Assembly (NCBI GenBank): GCA_958295915.1
Contig: OY282381.1
Coordinates: 4,701,001 to 4,765,000 of the forward strand
Reading direction: 5' to 3'
Length of the DNA stretch: 64,000 nucleotides
Source of the DNA: an uncultured Caldilineaceae bacterium
GTDB lineage: Bacteria; Chloroflexota; Anaerolineae; Caldilineales; Caldilineaceae
Shown: one piece after another, positions 34,507 through 43,306 of the stretch
How the letters are laid out: each line of letters starts with the position of its first letter
Position numbering within the stretch: the first letter of the stretch is position 1
Notes under the pieces: generated by a model
Seen by the model: only the letters and a program-made list of their open reading frames with translations
Database searches by the model: none
What the model was told of the DNA's origin: nothing
Translations under genes and position numbers: made by a program

Positions 34507-35666
34507 CCCAGGTAGCCGAGGATGGCATGGATGTAGACCTTCGTGGCGCGCACCACTTCGGCCAACTCGACCCGCTCGTGATCCGAGTGGGCAGTGAGGT
34601 AGGTGGCGCCATAGTAGAGGGCAGGCACTTGAGCCAGATGGACAAATTGGGGCGCATTGGCCGCCGCGCGGGTGCCCGCCAGGGGCAATTCCTCTCCTGT
34701 CACCTGCCTATGAGCTTGTCGGATCACGTTCGCCAGGCGTTCGTTTTCGTCGATCTGGTAGCCCTCCACCCCGTCCAGCCACACATCCACCTGCGCGCCG
34801 CTCTCTTCAGCCACCCGCTCAGCCAGCTGCTTGAACTCCTGACGGATTTCCTCCATACGGCATTGAGGCCCAAAACGCCGGGTGCCGGCGATGATGCACG
34901 ACGCCGGTAGACGGTTGAAGTAGTCCCCACCTGCAAAACGACCGATAAAGATCGATTCCGTCCCAAGATAGGGCAGGCGCTGTTGGCCCAGCTCCCTGGC
35001 TCTGTCTTGGAGGAGCTGCACTGCGCGGTAACCGGCCATCACCGGATGGGGCGCGCCGGGCGGCGCAACAGTCTCGTGGATCCCTTCTTCGTCGCCGCTG
35101 ATCTTGATTTCAAAAAAGGCAAGACCCATGCCGGCGATCGGCAGGGTATGCCCTCCCAGCTCAGTGACGATCACCGCATCGCCATGCACGCCCTTGCCGA
35201 TCAGGGAAATCAGCGTCTCGTTGGTGGCGCTTTCGTGCCGACCATGAGCTGTGAGAAGCAGAGTGCCCTCTAGCTGGATGTCGGCCTCGCGAATGATCCT
35301 AGCCGCCTCAGCCATAGCCGCCAGAGAGGCCTTCATATCCTCGGAGCCGCGCCCGTAGATATAGCCATCCTCGAAACGGGGCCTGGGGCCGGCGAGATCT
35401 ATCGTATCGGTATGGCCGTCCAGTTGGAGAGTGGGGGCATGGCCGCCGGCTCCCTCAAGCCTGGCCACGACGCTTGGGCTGTCCGGAAACTCTTCATCCA
35501 GCTCCACATCCAACCCAATCCCCCGTAACGTCTCTGCATAAAACTCGGAGACAGCCCGTTCCTGTCCCGGTGGGCTGGGGATGCGTACCATATCCAGCGT
35601 AAGTCGAGTAAGCCGTTCCGGATCAACCCGATCCGCCAGGGTTGCGGCGAGGGTGTCTGTATTCAT
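34476..35666 (-). CDS. M20 family metallopeptidase/amidohydrolase
   Basis: This 396-residue enzyme belongs to the ArgE/DapE/carboxypeptidase G2 group. Metal ligands are visible in QLDGHTDTIDL (His, then Asp after two residues), GRGSEDMKASL (bridging Asp), VTELGGHT, and a terminal AHSDHERVELAEV His. The usual catalytic Glu-Glu pair of the group is not obvious; the region reads GRHESATNETL. It would hydrolyse an N-acyl or N-carbamoyl amino acid. The stop of the PhyH gene and the start of this gene abut at 35666/35667. Confidence 0.85.
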   Translation of the reverse strand: MNTDTLAATLADRVDPERLTRLTLDMVRIPSPPGQERAVSEFYAETLRGIGLDVELDEEFPDSPSVVARLEGAGGHAPTLQLDGHTDTIDLAGPRPRFEDGYIYGRGSEDMKASLAAMAEAARIIREADIQLEGTLLLTAHGRHESATNETLISLIGKGVHGDAVIVTELGGHTLPIAGMGLAFFEIKISGDEEGIHETVAPPGAPHPVMAGYRAVQLLQDRARELGQQRLPYLGTESIFIGRFAGGDYFNRLPASCIIAGTRRFGPQCRMEEIRQEFKQLAERVAEESGAQVDVWLDGVEGYQIDENERLANVIRQAHRQVTGEELPLAGTRAAANAPQFVHLAQVPALYYGATYLTAHSDHERVELAEVVRATKVYIHAILGYLGVLATDITSH

Positions 35667-36512
35667 CTAGCGCTCCGCTCCGGCATTCTCGCCAGGTTCA
35701 ACATCGGAAGGACGCTCATGCTCCACCCAGTGCTCGTAAAGAGGCTTCACAGCAGCTGGCAAACCGGCAAAGACATCCCTTTTCACAGCCTCGACCTCAT
35801 TTTCTCTTAACCCTGTTTCTTTCTGCAAGCGCGCCCGCTCCTTGGCGCCGGGCATCAGCCCGTTGAGATTGAGCCACCACGGCGCAAAGCGTATAGCCAT
35901 CGCCACCCGAGGCTCGTCGCTCCGGTTGGCGCCAGCGGCATGCCACATGCGGCTGTCCATCACCAACACGCTGCCGGCGCTGCCTGTCACCTGTATCTCC
36001 GTCGGATAGGGAACGGCCTCATCATGGCCGCAGTTGGCGGCGCTGGGATTTGTCTCCATACGGTGGCTGCCGGGAACAACGATGGTAGCCCCGTTTTCCA
36101 CCCTATAGGGCGAAAGCATCCACAGAGTCGTGACATGGGCGACCATATCCGGGTAGGGAGCTGGAATATGGCCGGCATTGTGCTGATTAAACGGCCAGTC
36201 CGCGTGCAGAGTGCCCCGTGCGTTGCCCGGATAGTTTATCATAGCTGATGTGAAGGAGATACGCGCATGGGACCCCAGCAATGCTTTGATAAGGCTCAGA
36301 AAGCGCGGCGCCGCCAAATAGGGCGCGAAGGACTGATCATAGTTGATCAGACCGGTTCGATGTCCGATCTTCGACGGCGCATCGGGCCGGTTGTGTCTGT
36401 CTGTCGCCGCGGCCACACTCTCCCGCACGGCTCTGACCTCATCCTCAGGAATCACAGCATCGACAACGCACCACCCGTCCAACTTCAGGCGCAGAAGTTG
36501 CTCTTCGATCAT
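35667..36512 (-). CDS. Phytanoyl-CoA dioxygenase (PhyH) family protein
   Basis: The protein is 281 residues from the ATG at 36510-36512. Iron ligands are His103 and Asp105 in TLHADWPFNQ and His191 in MWHAAGANRS, with the 2-oxoglutarate Arg near 202. The domain is complete and compact. It abuts the M20 peptidase gene, so they are co-expressed. An oxygenase joined to an amidase suggests breakdown of an acylated amine, though this is inference. The substrate is unknown. Confidence 0.9.
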   Translation of the reverse strand: MIEEQLLRLKLDGWCVVDAVIPEDEVRAVRESVAAATDRHNRPDAPSKIGHRTGLINYDQSFAPYLAAPRFLSLIKALLGSHARISFTSAMINYPGNARGTLHADWPFNQHNAGHIPAPYPDMVAHVTTLWMLSPYRVENGATIVVPGSHRMETNPSAANCGHDEAVPYPTEIQVTGSAGSVLVMDSRMWHAAGANRSDEPRVAMAIRFAPWWLNLNGLMPGAKERARLQKETGLRENEVEAVKRDVFAGLPAAVKPLYEHWVEHERPSDVEPGENAGAER

Positions 36513-36574
36513 AGCTCTGCTTCCTTTCTTTCCTCTTGGGATCGCGACCGATCTCGCCCGCATGAAACATCCTT

Positions 36575-36638
36575 ACGCCCTAGCGCCTTTGCGCCCTTGC
36601 ATCTTTGCGCCCTTGCGCCTTTGCGTCCTTGCGTTGAT
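36575..36638. repeat. TTTGCGCC-type repeat array
   Basis: Units such as CGCCTTTGCG, CGCCCTTGCATC and CGTCCTTGCGTT run end to end with 7-9 bp period. The array lies between the permease gene (its 3' end at 36689) and the PhyH start at 36512. Confidence 0.75.
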
Positions 36639-36683
36639 TTCTCTTCCTTCTCTTCCTTCTCTTCCTTCTGTTCCTTCTGTTCC
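36639..36683. repeat. Five tandem 9-bp pyrimidine repeats
   Basis: TTCTCTTCC occurs three times, then TTCTGTTCC twice, all on one strand. The run ends 5 bp before the permease stop codon. It is adjacent to the TTTGCGCC-type array. Confidence 0.85.
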
Positions 36684-36688
36684 CGCCC

Positions 36689-37618
36689 CTACTCGATCAC
36701 CATACGCGGATCAAACGCATCGCGCAGAGCATCGCCGATAAAATTTACGCTGAGAGCTGTAATGACAATCATCATCCCCGGTGGTATCCAGATCCACGGA
36801 TTCTGTTCCAAAATGCGCAACGATTGGGCGTGAAACAACATACTGCCCCAGCTGGCCGTAGGGACATTCACCCCCAACCCCAGGAAACTCAGACTAGCCT
36901 CGGTCAATATCGCGCCAGTGACCAAAAAAGTCATCTGCACCAGGACAGGGCCGACAGCGTTCGGCAAAATATGGCGATAAATGATATAGCTGGACTTCGC
37001 GCCCAAGGCTCGCGAAGCCAGAACATAGTCCATTTCACGCAAACTGAGAAACTGGCCGCGCACAAGCCGCGCCAGGCTCGGCCACCAGAACAGCCCAATG
37101 ACCATAATAGTGTTCTGGATCCCCGGCCCCAACATGGCGACGAGAACGGTCACGATGATCAAAGTCGGAAAACACATGAAAGTGTCGGTGACCCGGCTGA
37201 GAAAACCATCCACCACCCCGCCATGATAGCCCATGACAGCCCCCAGGATCGTTCCCAGAAGCGTTACAAATGCCGCCGAAGCAAAACCCACCAGAAGCGA
37301 GATGCGGGCGCCGTAGATGATTCGGCTCCAGACATCGCGGCCAGTCTGATCCGTGCCCAGCCAGTGAGCGAACGTGGGCGGATCTTCTTTTTCGCGCAAA
37401 TCGACCTTATTGGGAGGATAACGGCTCACCAGAGGCGCAAAGATCGCCATCATGATCAGCAAAACCACCGTGACGAGGCCGGCCACCGCCAGCTTATGAC
37501 GGCGAAAGCGACGCCAGGCATAGCCGGTCGGTGTGATTGTGCCCCGCGTTGAGAAGCTTGCGCCATCCAAAAGCGCGCCCGCCTGATTCAAGCCGGCAGC
37601 AGTTGATTCATCTGACAT
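36689..37618 (-). CDS. Peptide-type ABC transporter permease (DppC/OppC family)
   Basis: A 309-residue permease with an N-terminal cytoplasmic stretch before the first membrane helix. The soluble loop near residue 95 has LGTDQTGRDVWSRIIYG, typical of DppC-type proteins, and the EAA loop is YVLASRALGAKSSYIIYRH. It forms a channel with the protein at 37660 and receives ligand from the lipoprotein at 38698. No ATPase subunits lie in this locus either. The gene order on the - strand is binding protein, DppB, DppC. Confidence 0.9.
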   Translation of the reverse strand: MSDESTAAGLNQAGALLDGASFSTRGTITPTGYAWRRFRRHKLAVAGLVTVVLLIMMAIFAPLVSRYPPNKVDLREKEDPPTFAHWLGTDQTGRDVWSRIIYGARISLLVGFASAAFVTLLGTILGAVMGYHGGVVDGFLSRVTDTFMCFPTLIIVTVLVAMLGPGIQNTIMVIGLFWWPSLARLVRGQFLSLREMDYVLASRALGAKSSYIIYRHILPNAVGPVLVQMTFLVTGAILTEASLSFLGLGVNVPTASWGSMLFHAQSLRILEQNPWIWIPPGMMIVITALSVNFIGDALRDAFDPRMVIE

Positions 37619-37659
37619 AATACAGGTAGGAATCGATCAGTTCGGAATTCACTCTACCG

Positions 37660-38628
37660 CTATGTATAACGTATGCGCGGATCGACAAAAGCATAGGCGA
37701 TGTCAGTCACCAGGTTGCTCATCAGAACAGTAACCGATATGAACAGATTCATACCCAATATCAAAGGGTAGTCTCGGGTCATTACGCCTTGCAGCATCAG
37801 GACCCCCAGGCCAGGCCAGCGAAAGACCGTCTCGACGATCAGCGCTCCGCTGAAAAGCCAGGCCACACTGAGACCAACCCGAGTAACGATAGGGATTAAG
37901 GCATTGCGTAAGAGATGACGAAAGATTATCGTGCCGGTCCGCAATCCTTTGGCCCGGGCGACAGTGGCGAAATCCGCCTGTTTAATATCCAACATGCTGG
38001 CGCGGGTAAACCGCACATACTCGGCCAGGTTCGACATCGTCAGAACCAGAGTCGGCAAGATCGCATGCCGCAAGTTGTCAAATAAGGAAAATTTCTCGAT
38101 CCCCGGCGTCCGAAACCCTCCAGCCGGCAACCAATCCAGGTGAATGGCGAAGAGATAGATCACCAACAGAGCAAAAAAGAAAGCCGGCACGCAGACCCAG
38201 GTGAAGCTCAGCGCCATCAGAATATAGTCTGGAATCGAATACTGGTTCAACGCTGAATAGACGCCGAGGGAAACGCCTAGCACAATGGCCAACAGCGTGG
38301 ATATGACCATGAGCTCCAGTGTAGCCGGCAGTCGATCGCGGATCTCGCGCACGACCGGCCGGCTGGTCGTTACCGACGTCCCCAGATTGCCTCGAACCAC
38401 CTGGCCCAGCCAGATGAAGTAGCGCACGGGCGCCGGTTTGTCCAGACCGTACTCGCGCCGCAATTCCTCCACATACTCCTTTGAGGGCGCAACCACGCCT
38501 CTAGCCGGCGCCAACATCGCAGCCAGTGGATCGCCGGGCGCCAGTTCCAGCAAGATAAAGATCAGCGCCGTGATCATGAGCAAGACCGGAACGCTGACAG
38601 CGAGCCGGCGCAAAATATATTCACTCAT
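37660..38628 (-). CDS. Peptide-type ABC transporter permease (DppB/OppB family)
   Basis: The permease is 322 residues from the ATG at 38626-38628; a longer start is out of keeping with the family because it adds polar residues encoded by a dispersed repeat. It has the N-terminal membrane helix SEYILRRLAVSVPVLLMITA, a long periplasmic loop, and the EAA motif FATVARAKGLRTGTIIFRH. It pairs with the DppC-type protein at 36689 to form the pore. Confidence 0.9.
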   Translation of the reverse strand: MSEYILRRLAVSVPVLLMITALIFILLELAPGDPLAAMLAPARGVVAPSKEYVEELRREYGLDKPAPVRYFIWLGQVVRGNLGTSVTTSRPVVREIRDRLPATLELMVISTLLAIVLGVSLGVYSALNQYSIPDYILMALSFTWVCVPAFFFALLVIYLFAIHLDWLPAGGFRTPGIEKFSLFDNLRHAILPTLVLTMSNLAEYVRFTRASMLDIKQADFATVARAKGLRTGTIIFRHLLRNALIPIVTRVGLSVAWLFSGALIVETVFRWPGLGVLMLQGVMTRDYPLILGMNLFISVTVLMSNLVTDIAYAFVDPRIRYT

Positions 38629-38639
38629 CCCCAGAACCC

Positions 38640-38695
38640 CTGTGGCTAGTGGCCAGGAACTGCAATGCACTGGCCACTAGCCAGCGATCAGCGAT
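38640..38695. repeat. ACTGGCCACTAG-type dispersed repeat, copy 5
   Basis: GTGGCTAGTGGCCAGGAACT and, 6 bp later, CACTGGCCACTAGCCAGCG form an inverted pair with a short spacer, the best palindromic copy in the window. It lies between the binding protein and DppB-type genes and could form a hairpin on the - strand transcript. Confidence 0.65.
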
Positions 38696-38697
38696 TT

Positions 38698-40359
38698 TTA
38701 CTCCTCGATCCACCACTCATGCAGGTTCTTTTCAAACTGTCGGCGCCAGATGTACAGCCCATCAGACTCGATCCGCACTCTGTTGTTGTACACGATCCCA
38801 GCAGGCTTGCTGAATAGCCAGATAAAGGGCAGATCCCGGTTGAGAATCTCCTGAGATTCATAGTAGTACTCTTTGCGCGCGCTCTCGTCGGTCGTTGTCT
38901 TGGCCATCGCAAAAAGCTCGTCAAATCGCTCGCTACAGTAATGCGTGCCGTTCCAGCCGGCGGGATACTCGTATTCACAGCCCGACACCTGAATGAAGTT
39001 GTCCGGGCTGCCAAAGAGTGACTGGCCCCCCATTTCGATGTCGGCCGCGTCTGTCAGATACCAGTCCTGCTCATCGACCGACCAATCACCGTATCTGACG
39101 CGCGCCCTGACCCCCACATCCGCCAGGTAGGCCTGAATAGCCGTCATCATCTCATGCGCCCAGGCCGACTGGTAGTAGTAGAAGATATACAGCTCCCGAT
39201 CCGGATCCCAATTGGCCTCTTCCAGCAGCTGACGGGAGAGAGCGGGGTCATAGTTCCAGTGCTGCAGATCCGGCTTCATGTAGGGACCGCCTGGAATGAA
39301 AGAGTCGATCATCATCACCTGCCCCTTGAAGATCGACTCCAGGATGGCGTCCCTGTCGATGGCGTGGGCAAGCGCCTGCCGAAACGGCAAGTTCAGCTCC
39401 GGCTTGGTCTGCTTGATCGCCATAAACATCGGCAGAGAAACCCCACCTGCGCCCCCCGCCGTCAGATGCGGGAACGAATTCAGATGCTCGACCTCCTGGG
39501 GACTCATTTCGCCCATAGGCCCATCCACTTCAGCGGCCTCCAAAGCCGTAATGTGGGCATCCCTGCTGCCGCGTACCATCAGCACCCGCTCAATGTAGGG
39601 TTGACCCTTGAAGTAGTCATCGTTGCGCGTAAACTCGACAAATTCGCCTGGCGCCTCGCGCGCGTACTTGAAGGGCCCGCTGCCCACCCGCCGCTCGACC
39701 CAGAAGGGATGATTGCGTAACTCTGCGCGCGGTACATCCCCCAGAATATGCTTAGGCCAAATCGAGATGTCGGGCAGGACCGAAGGGAAGAATGCGTTGG
39801 GCCTCTGTAGCTGGATCTCCACAGTCAGATCGTCGATGGCTTTCACCCCGGACAGTGTAGCCGCATCGCCGGCCTTGTACTCCTCAAAGCCCACAACATC
39901 CTGCAGCTTCTGCCCCCAGATCGACTGGGATGTCGGGTCGGCCACCGTAGCGTAACTCCAAACAATATCCCCAGCGGTCAGCGGCTCCCCGTCATGCCAT
40001 CGAATGCCCTCGTGCAAATGGAAGGTGTAGGTCAGACCATCGTCGGAGATATCCCAGCTTTCCGCCAGGTCGCCGATGCTCTCTCCACTGCGCGGTACCA
40101 ACTTGGTCATGGTATTGGCGTCCACTGCGTCGAAAGCAATGGATACCTCCCATGAATAGTAGGTGGGGCTGGTCTCATCGAGAAGCAAACGTAGCGTTCC
40201 GCCAGAGCGGGGACCGGTCGCTGCCTCCTCCGCGGCCGCGGACATCTGCTCTCCCGCCGCCTCCTGATCGGATTGAGATGCCGGGGCCGCGCCGGCGCAG
40301 GCCGCAATCATGACGCTTAGCGCCAGAAGAATGCTCAGAAATAAGGTGATCTGTTTCAT
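38698..40359 (-). CDS. Peptide/nickel-type ABC substrate-binding lipoprotein (family 5)
   Basis: The 553-residue protein has a lipoprotein signal with IAAC (Cys21) and an Ala/Glu-rich linker. The mature part shows SGGTLRLLLDE and GIRWHDGEPLTAGDIVWSY, typical of OppA/DppA-type binding proteins. It would capture peptides or opine-like compounds for the permeases that follow. AGGAGGAG precedes the start. It is not closely similar to the protein at 2841 outside the family core. Confidence 0.9.
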   Translation of the reverse strand: MKQITLFLSILLALSVMIAACAGAAPASQSDQEAAGEQMSAAAEEAATGPRSGGTLRLLLDETSPTYYSWEVSIAFDAVDANTMTKLVPRSGESIGDLAESWDISDDGLTYTFHLHEGIRWHDGEPLTAGDIVWSYATVADPTSQSIWGQKLQDVVGFEEYKAGDAATLSGVKAIDDLTVEIQLQRPNAFFPSVLPDISIWPKHILGDVPRAELRNHPFWVERRVGSGPFKYAREAPGEFVEFTRNDDYFKGQPYIERVLMVRGSRDAHITALEAAEVDGPMGEMSPQEVEHLNSFPHLTAGGAGGVSLPMFMAIKQTKPELNLPFRQALAHAIDRDAILESIFKGQVMMIDSFIPGGPYMKPDLQHWNYDPALSRQLLEEANWDPDRELYIFYYYQSAWAHEMMTAIQAYLADVGVRARVRYGDWSVDEQDWYLTDAADIEMGGQSLFGSPDNFIQVSGCEYEYPAGWNGTHYCSERFDELFAMAKTTTDESARKEYYYESQEILNRDLPFIWLFSKPAGIVYNNRVRIESDGLYIWRRQFEKNLHEWWIEE

Positions 40360-40474
40360 TGTGGGGCTCCTCCTGCCCGAATCGTATGTGTATGGTTTTC
40401 GTTGCCAATGTCTGGCTTTTCAGCAACCGCGCTGTGACTCGAAACTGAAGACGCTCGAAACTGAAAGCGCAAAA

Positions 40475-41911
40475 CTAAAAACTCGTCTGAAAGACAAACG
40501 AGTAGAGTTTGGCGCGCTGCAGATGAAACCGCAGGGCGATTGGCTGATCTCTCAGCGCCGCCGCATCACTGTTGCCGTTCCAGCTGACCGTGTGTCGCGC
40601 GTTGTCGCTGGCTATGAATTCGGCATCCTCGCGACTGTAGCCGGGGATCGGACGCCCTTCGCTATCGAGAACTTCGACCGCCAGAGAACCCAGGCTGGCA
40701 TCGGCGTTGACAACGAGACGGTCGCCCGCCATCGTCAATGGTTTAGTCGTGAGCGCGCCCTCGCCGGCGTCCATCGACACGAACCCATCCAACCGCAGCT
40801 TGGCCAGACCGACCGCGCCCCCCTGCAGCTCATGCCGCTTCGTCGCCCAGTGAAAGCCGTTAAAGCCAACGTAGTAAAACCAGATCTCATCGCCCACAAC
40901 AAGGGGATGCTGCATCACGTAGACCATACCCCAGTCGAAGTCATCCGCGAGTGGACCGTTGGGGATGAAGACCTGCCGCTCGCCGGCGCGCATCCAGGCG
41001 CGGTTGTCGCGGCTGAAGGCGAGCTGAATATCCACCTTATCCATCCAGGCCGCGCCGGGCGTGATCTTGGGTTCCATGCCCGGCAGAACATGATAGGCAG
41101 CGATGAAGCCGAAGTAGACATCCTCGTAGGGCATCCACTCCATATTGTAGAACTGCCGAGTCCATGGCGGATCATGATCATCGGGGGCCATGATGATCCC
41201 GTATGCTGTCCAGTTGAGAAAATCCTCGCTCTCACTTTGCAGCACAACCCGGCTCCCGTTCCCGCTCGGCCCGCCGTATCCATAGCCATCGGCAAAATCC
41301 ATTTTCTCCCAATGGCGGCTATGGGCCACGTACCTATGCAAGCGCGGCTCCCACATCACCGAATGGGGGCTATCGCTGATTTTCGCCACCCGCGTCTCGG
41401 GAACAGGACGCCAGCGCAGGCCATCGGCAGAGAACGCGACGCCGACGCCATCGCCACAGTTGTAGATCATCTTATAGAGGCTGCTCGGCTCCGCCGCCAC
41501 CGCATCTTTGTAGATGCCAGCGGTCACATTCCTTTGGCCGCGGTGGAATACGAAGTTGTTCTCCCTGGAGCCGCGGAAGTCGATGATCCCCAGGTTGGGC
41601 CGCTCCCAGTGAATGCCATCCTCAGACGTAGCATAGGCGATCAGATTGAAAGACCAGGTGTAATCCGCGCACTCATACCACATCTTGAAGAGCCGTTCTT
41701 CCTCATCATACATCACATTGCCCATGGCGATGATATGCTCTTCTCCGCCTACTTTCTGCGTTGGCTCCAACTCGATGACCGGGTTAGCGTGGTATTTAGC
41801 CGGCTGATTCAGAACGCGGAAGACATTATCCTGTCTTTCGACAATAAAGTTATCGACAAACAGCTGTTTCCGGGTTCCGATTTCCACAGGAGACAGTCCA
41901 GACTTATCCAT
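40475..41911 (-). CDS. Five-bladed beta-propeller, glycosidase-like protein
   Basis: A 478-residue relative of the propeller proteins at 15717 and 61791. It opens with KQLFVDNFIVERQDNVFR, and the blade-like repeats include RLFKMWYECADY and TSEDGIHWERP. It has no signal peptide. The fold resembles GH32/43-type glycosidases, suggesting action on a glycoside imported by the nearby transporters. It lies beside the family 5 binding-protein gene and a PhyH gene, both on the same strand. The activity is inferred from fold. Confidence 0.65.
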   Translation of the reverse strand: MDKSGLSPVEIGTRKQLFVDNFIVERQDNVFRVLNQPAKYHANPVIELEPTQKVGGEEHIIAMGNVMYDEEERLFKMWYECADYTWSFNLIAYATSEDGIHWERPNLGIIDFRGSRENNFVFHRGQRNVTAGIYKDAVAAEPSSLYKMIYNCGDGVGVAFSADGLRWRPVPETRVAKISDSPHSVMWEPRLHRYVAHSRHWEKMDFADGYGYGGPSGNGSRVVLQSESEDFLNWTAYGIIMAPDDHDPPWTRQFYNMEWMPYEDVYFGFIAAYHVLPGMEPKITPGAAWMDKVDIQLAFSRDNRAWMRAGERQVFIPNGPLADDFDWGMVYVMQHPLVVGDEIWFYYVGFNGFHWATKRHELQGGAVGLAKLRLDGFVSMDAGEGALTTKPLTMAGDRLVVNADASLGSLAVEVLDSEGRPIPGYSREDAEFIASDNARHTVSWNGNSDAAALRDQPIALRFHLQRAKLYSFVFQTSF

Positions 41912-41937
41912 TGTTATCTCTCTGGCGTATTAAAAAA

Positions 41938-42210
41938 TAGCGCGCCCGACACCCCCCTTAGCGCCCTGGCGTTCAATCCCGGGTTCTTCCCCCCCTTTGC
42001 GTCCTTTGCGCCCTTGCGCCTTTGCGTTAAATTCCCCTGCCCTTGCGTTAACCCGATCTGCGCCCTTAGCGCCTTTGCGTTGAATTCCCCTGCCCTTGCG
42101 TTAAACCGATCTGCGCCCTTAGCGCCCTGGCGTTCAATTCCGGGTTCTTCCCCCCTTTGCGTCCTTTGCGTCTTTGCGCCTTTGCGTTGAATTCCCCTGC
42201 CCTTGCGTTT
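41938..42210. repeat. Composite TTTGCGCC-type repeat array, about 270 bp
   Basis: This is a gene-free stretch almost wholly made of TTTGCGCC-like units. It also contains longer repeats: AGCGCCCTGGCGTTCAAT with GGGTTCTTCCCCCC occurs near 41960 and 42120, and AATTCCCCTGCCCTTGCGTT three times. The same GGGTTCTTCCCCCC string appears at 63405 and 63460. Confidence 0.85.
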
Positions 42211-42987
42211 TCAGACACTATAGGGCGCCGAGGATTCCTTACCCTGAATGAGCAGAAGATCAGAGCGATAGCCGGGTTTCTGGCTCATATCGACCAGAGA
42301 CTTAGAATCGGCGGAGATATAACGCATAGCGTGCGCGCGCCGGCGGTACTGGCTCCTGTTCGCCGCTGTCGCGTGGAGCGAAAGACTGTGAAGAAAAATA
42401 CAGCCGCCGGCCGGCGCCGGCACAGTTACCTCCCTGGCCAGCACATCATCGGTCTGAAGAGTATCAACGCAGTCCTCGGGGATCATCCCCAACTTATGGC
42501 TGCCGGCGATAAACTGCAACGCGCCATTTTCGAGAGTGACATCATCAAGCGCCAGCCAGGCGGTCACCCAGGATTGCGGCACCAGCCAAGGCCAGGATGC
42601 CGCGTCCTGATGCCACTCCTTGGCCGACCCATGAATAGGCGGTTTCATAAACATTTCGTCTGCCAGCAGCTTGAGATCAGATGTCCCCAGCAGCGCTTCG
42701 ACAACATTGACGATCCGGCGCTCTTTCGCCAGGCGCAAATAGAGCTCATCATACCAGGCCAGGAATTCCAGCTTGCGTAGCCTGTCCAATCTACTGGGCG
42801 CGCCGGCCTGATCGGGAATGGCCGACTCCTCACGCATCCATTCCCTGGGCACATGGGTGAGCCGGCCCAGACCAATCTCCTCCGCGCGCACGCGCAACGG
42901 TTCGATTTCGGCTTCTGTCAGGAGATTCTCGATCAACAGAAAGCCATCCCGCTCGTACTGCATCTTCTGAGAGACTGACAGGAACAT
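42211..42987 (-). CDS. Phytanoyl-CoA dioxygenase (PhyH) family protein
   Basis: A 258-residue Fe(II)/2-oxoglutarate oxygenase. Iron ligands are His126 and Asp128 in KEWHQDAASW and His205 in SLHATAANRS, with a 2-oxoglutarate Arg near 216. The helix before the core (MKPPIHGSAKEWHQD) is close to that of the protein at 1416, so these two are probably the closest pair among the four. It is transcribed divergently from the sugar ABC operon at 43307, sharing the regulatory gap. Confidence 0.9.
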   Translation of the reverse strand: MFLSVSQKMQYERDGFLLIENLLTEAEIEPLRVRAEEIGLGRLTHVPREWMREESAIPDQAGAPSRLDRLRKLEFLAWYDELYLRLAKERRIVNVVEALLGTSDLKLLADEMFMKPPIHGSAKEWHQDAASWPWLVPQSWVTAWLALDDVTLENGALQFIAGSHKLGMIPEDCVDTLQTDDVLAREVTVPAPAGGCIFLHSLSLHATAANRSQYRRRAHAMRYISADSKSLVDMSQKPGYRSDLLLIQGKESSAPYSV

Positions 42988-43306
42988 GGCTATCTATGCC
43001 TTTCTGGCTTGATGGGACGCCACTATGATATACATTGGAAAACGATTTTGTCAAACTGGATTCGGCAAGCTGGGGTTACGCAATACGCGCCCCCGGATGA
43101 TTGGCTTTCCTTGGCGGCATTCGCTATACTATAAATGTGAACAGCGCCTTTCGCCTGTTTAGGCTGCCAACAACCGCTTCGCTTGCGTCACAGTATTCAG
43201 ACCACCGATTCCAGCTTGGGGAGGGACTATCGACAAAAATGAACTATCCAGCTTGTCAACTATCAATACACATGCGTCCTGAATGAAAAAGGAGAAAACA
43301 GCGAAT
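42988..43306. promoter_or_regulatory. Divergent regulatory gap with candidate promoter
   Basis: This gap of about 320 bp holds TTGGCT (43101-43106) and TATACT (43125-43130) with 18-bp spacing, a fair sigma-70 promoter facing the sugar operon. GAAAACGATTTTG near 43038, facing both genes, is a possible LacI-family half-symmetric operator. I see no gene here. Confidence 0.5.

Noticed and set aside
38640..38695. Transposon terminal inverted repeat
   Set aside because: The inverted pair has only a short spacer, encloses no transposase, and similar strings recur elsewhere without one.
40310..42190. A 626-codon open frame on the + strand
   Set aside because: It is antisense to the propeller gene at 40475 and runs on into a repeat array; it has no recognisable motifs.
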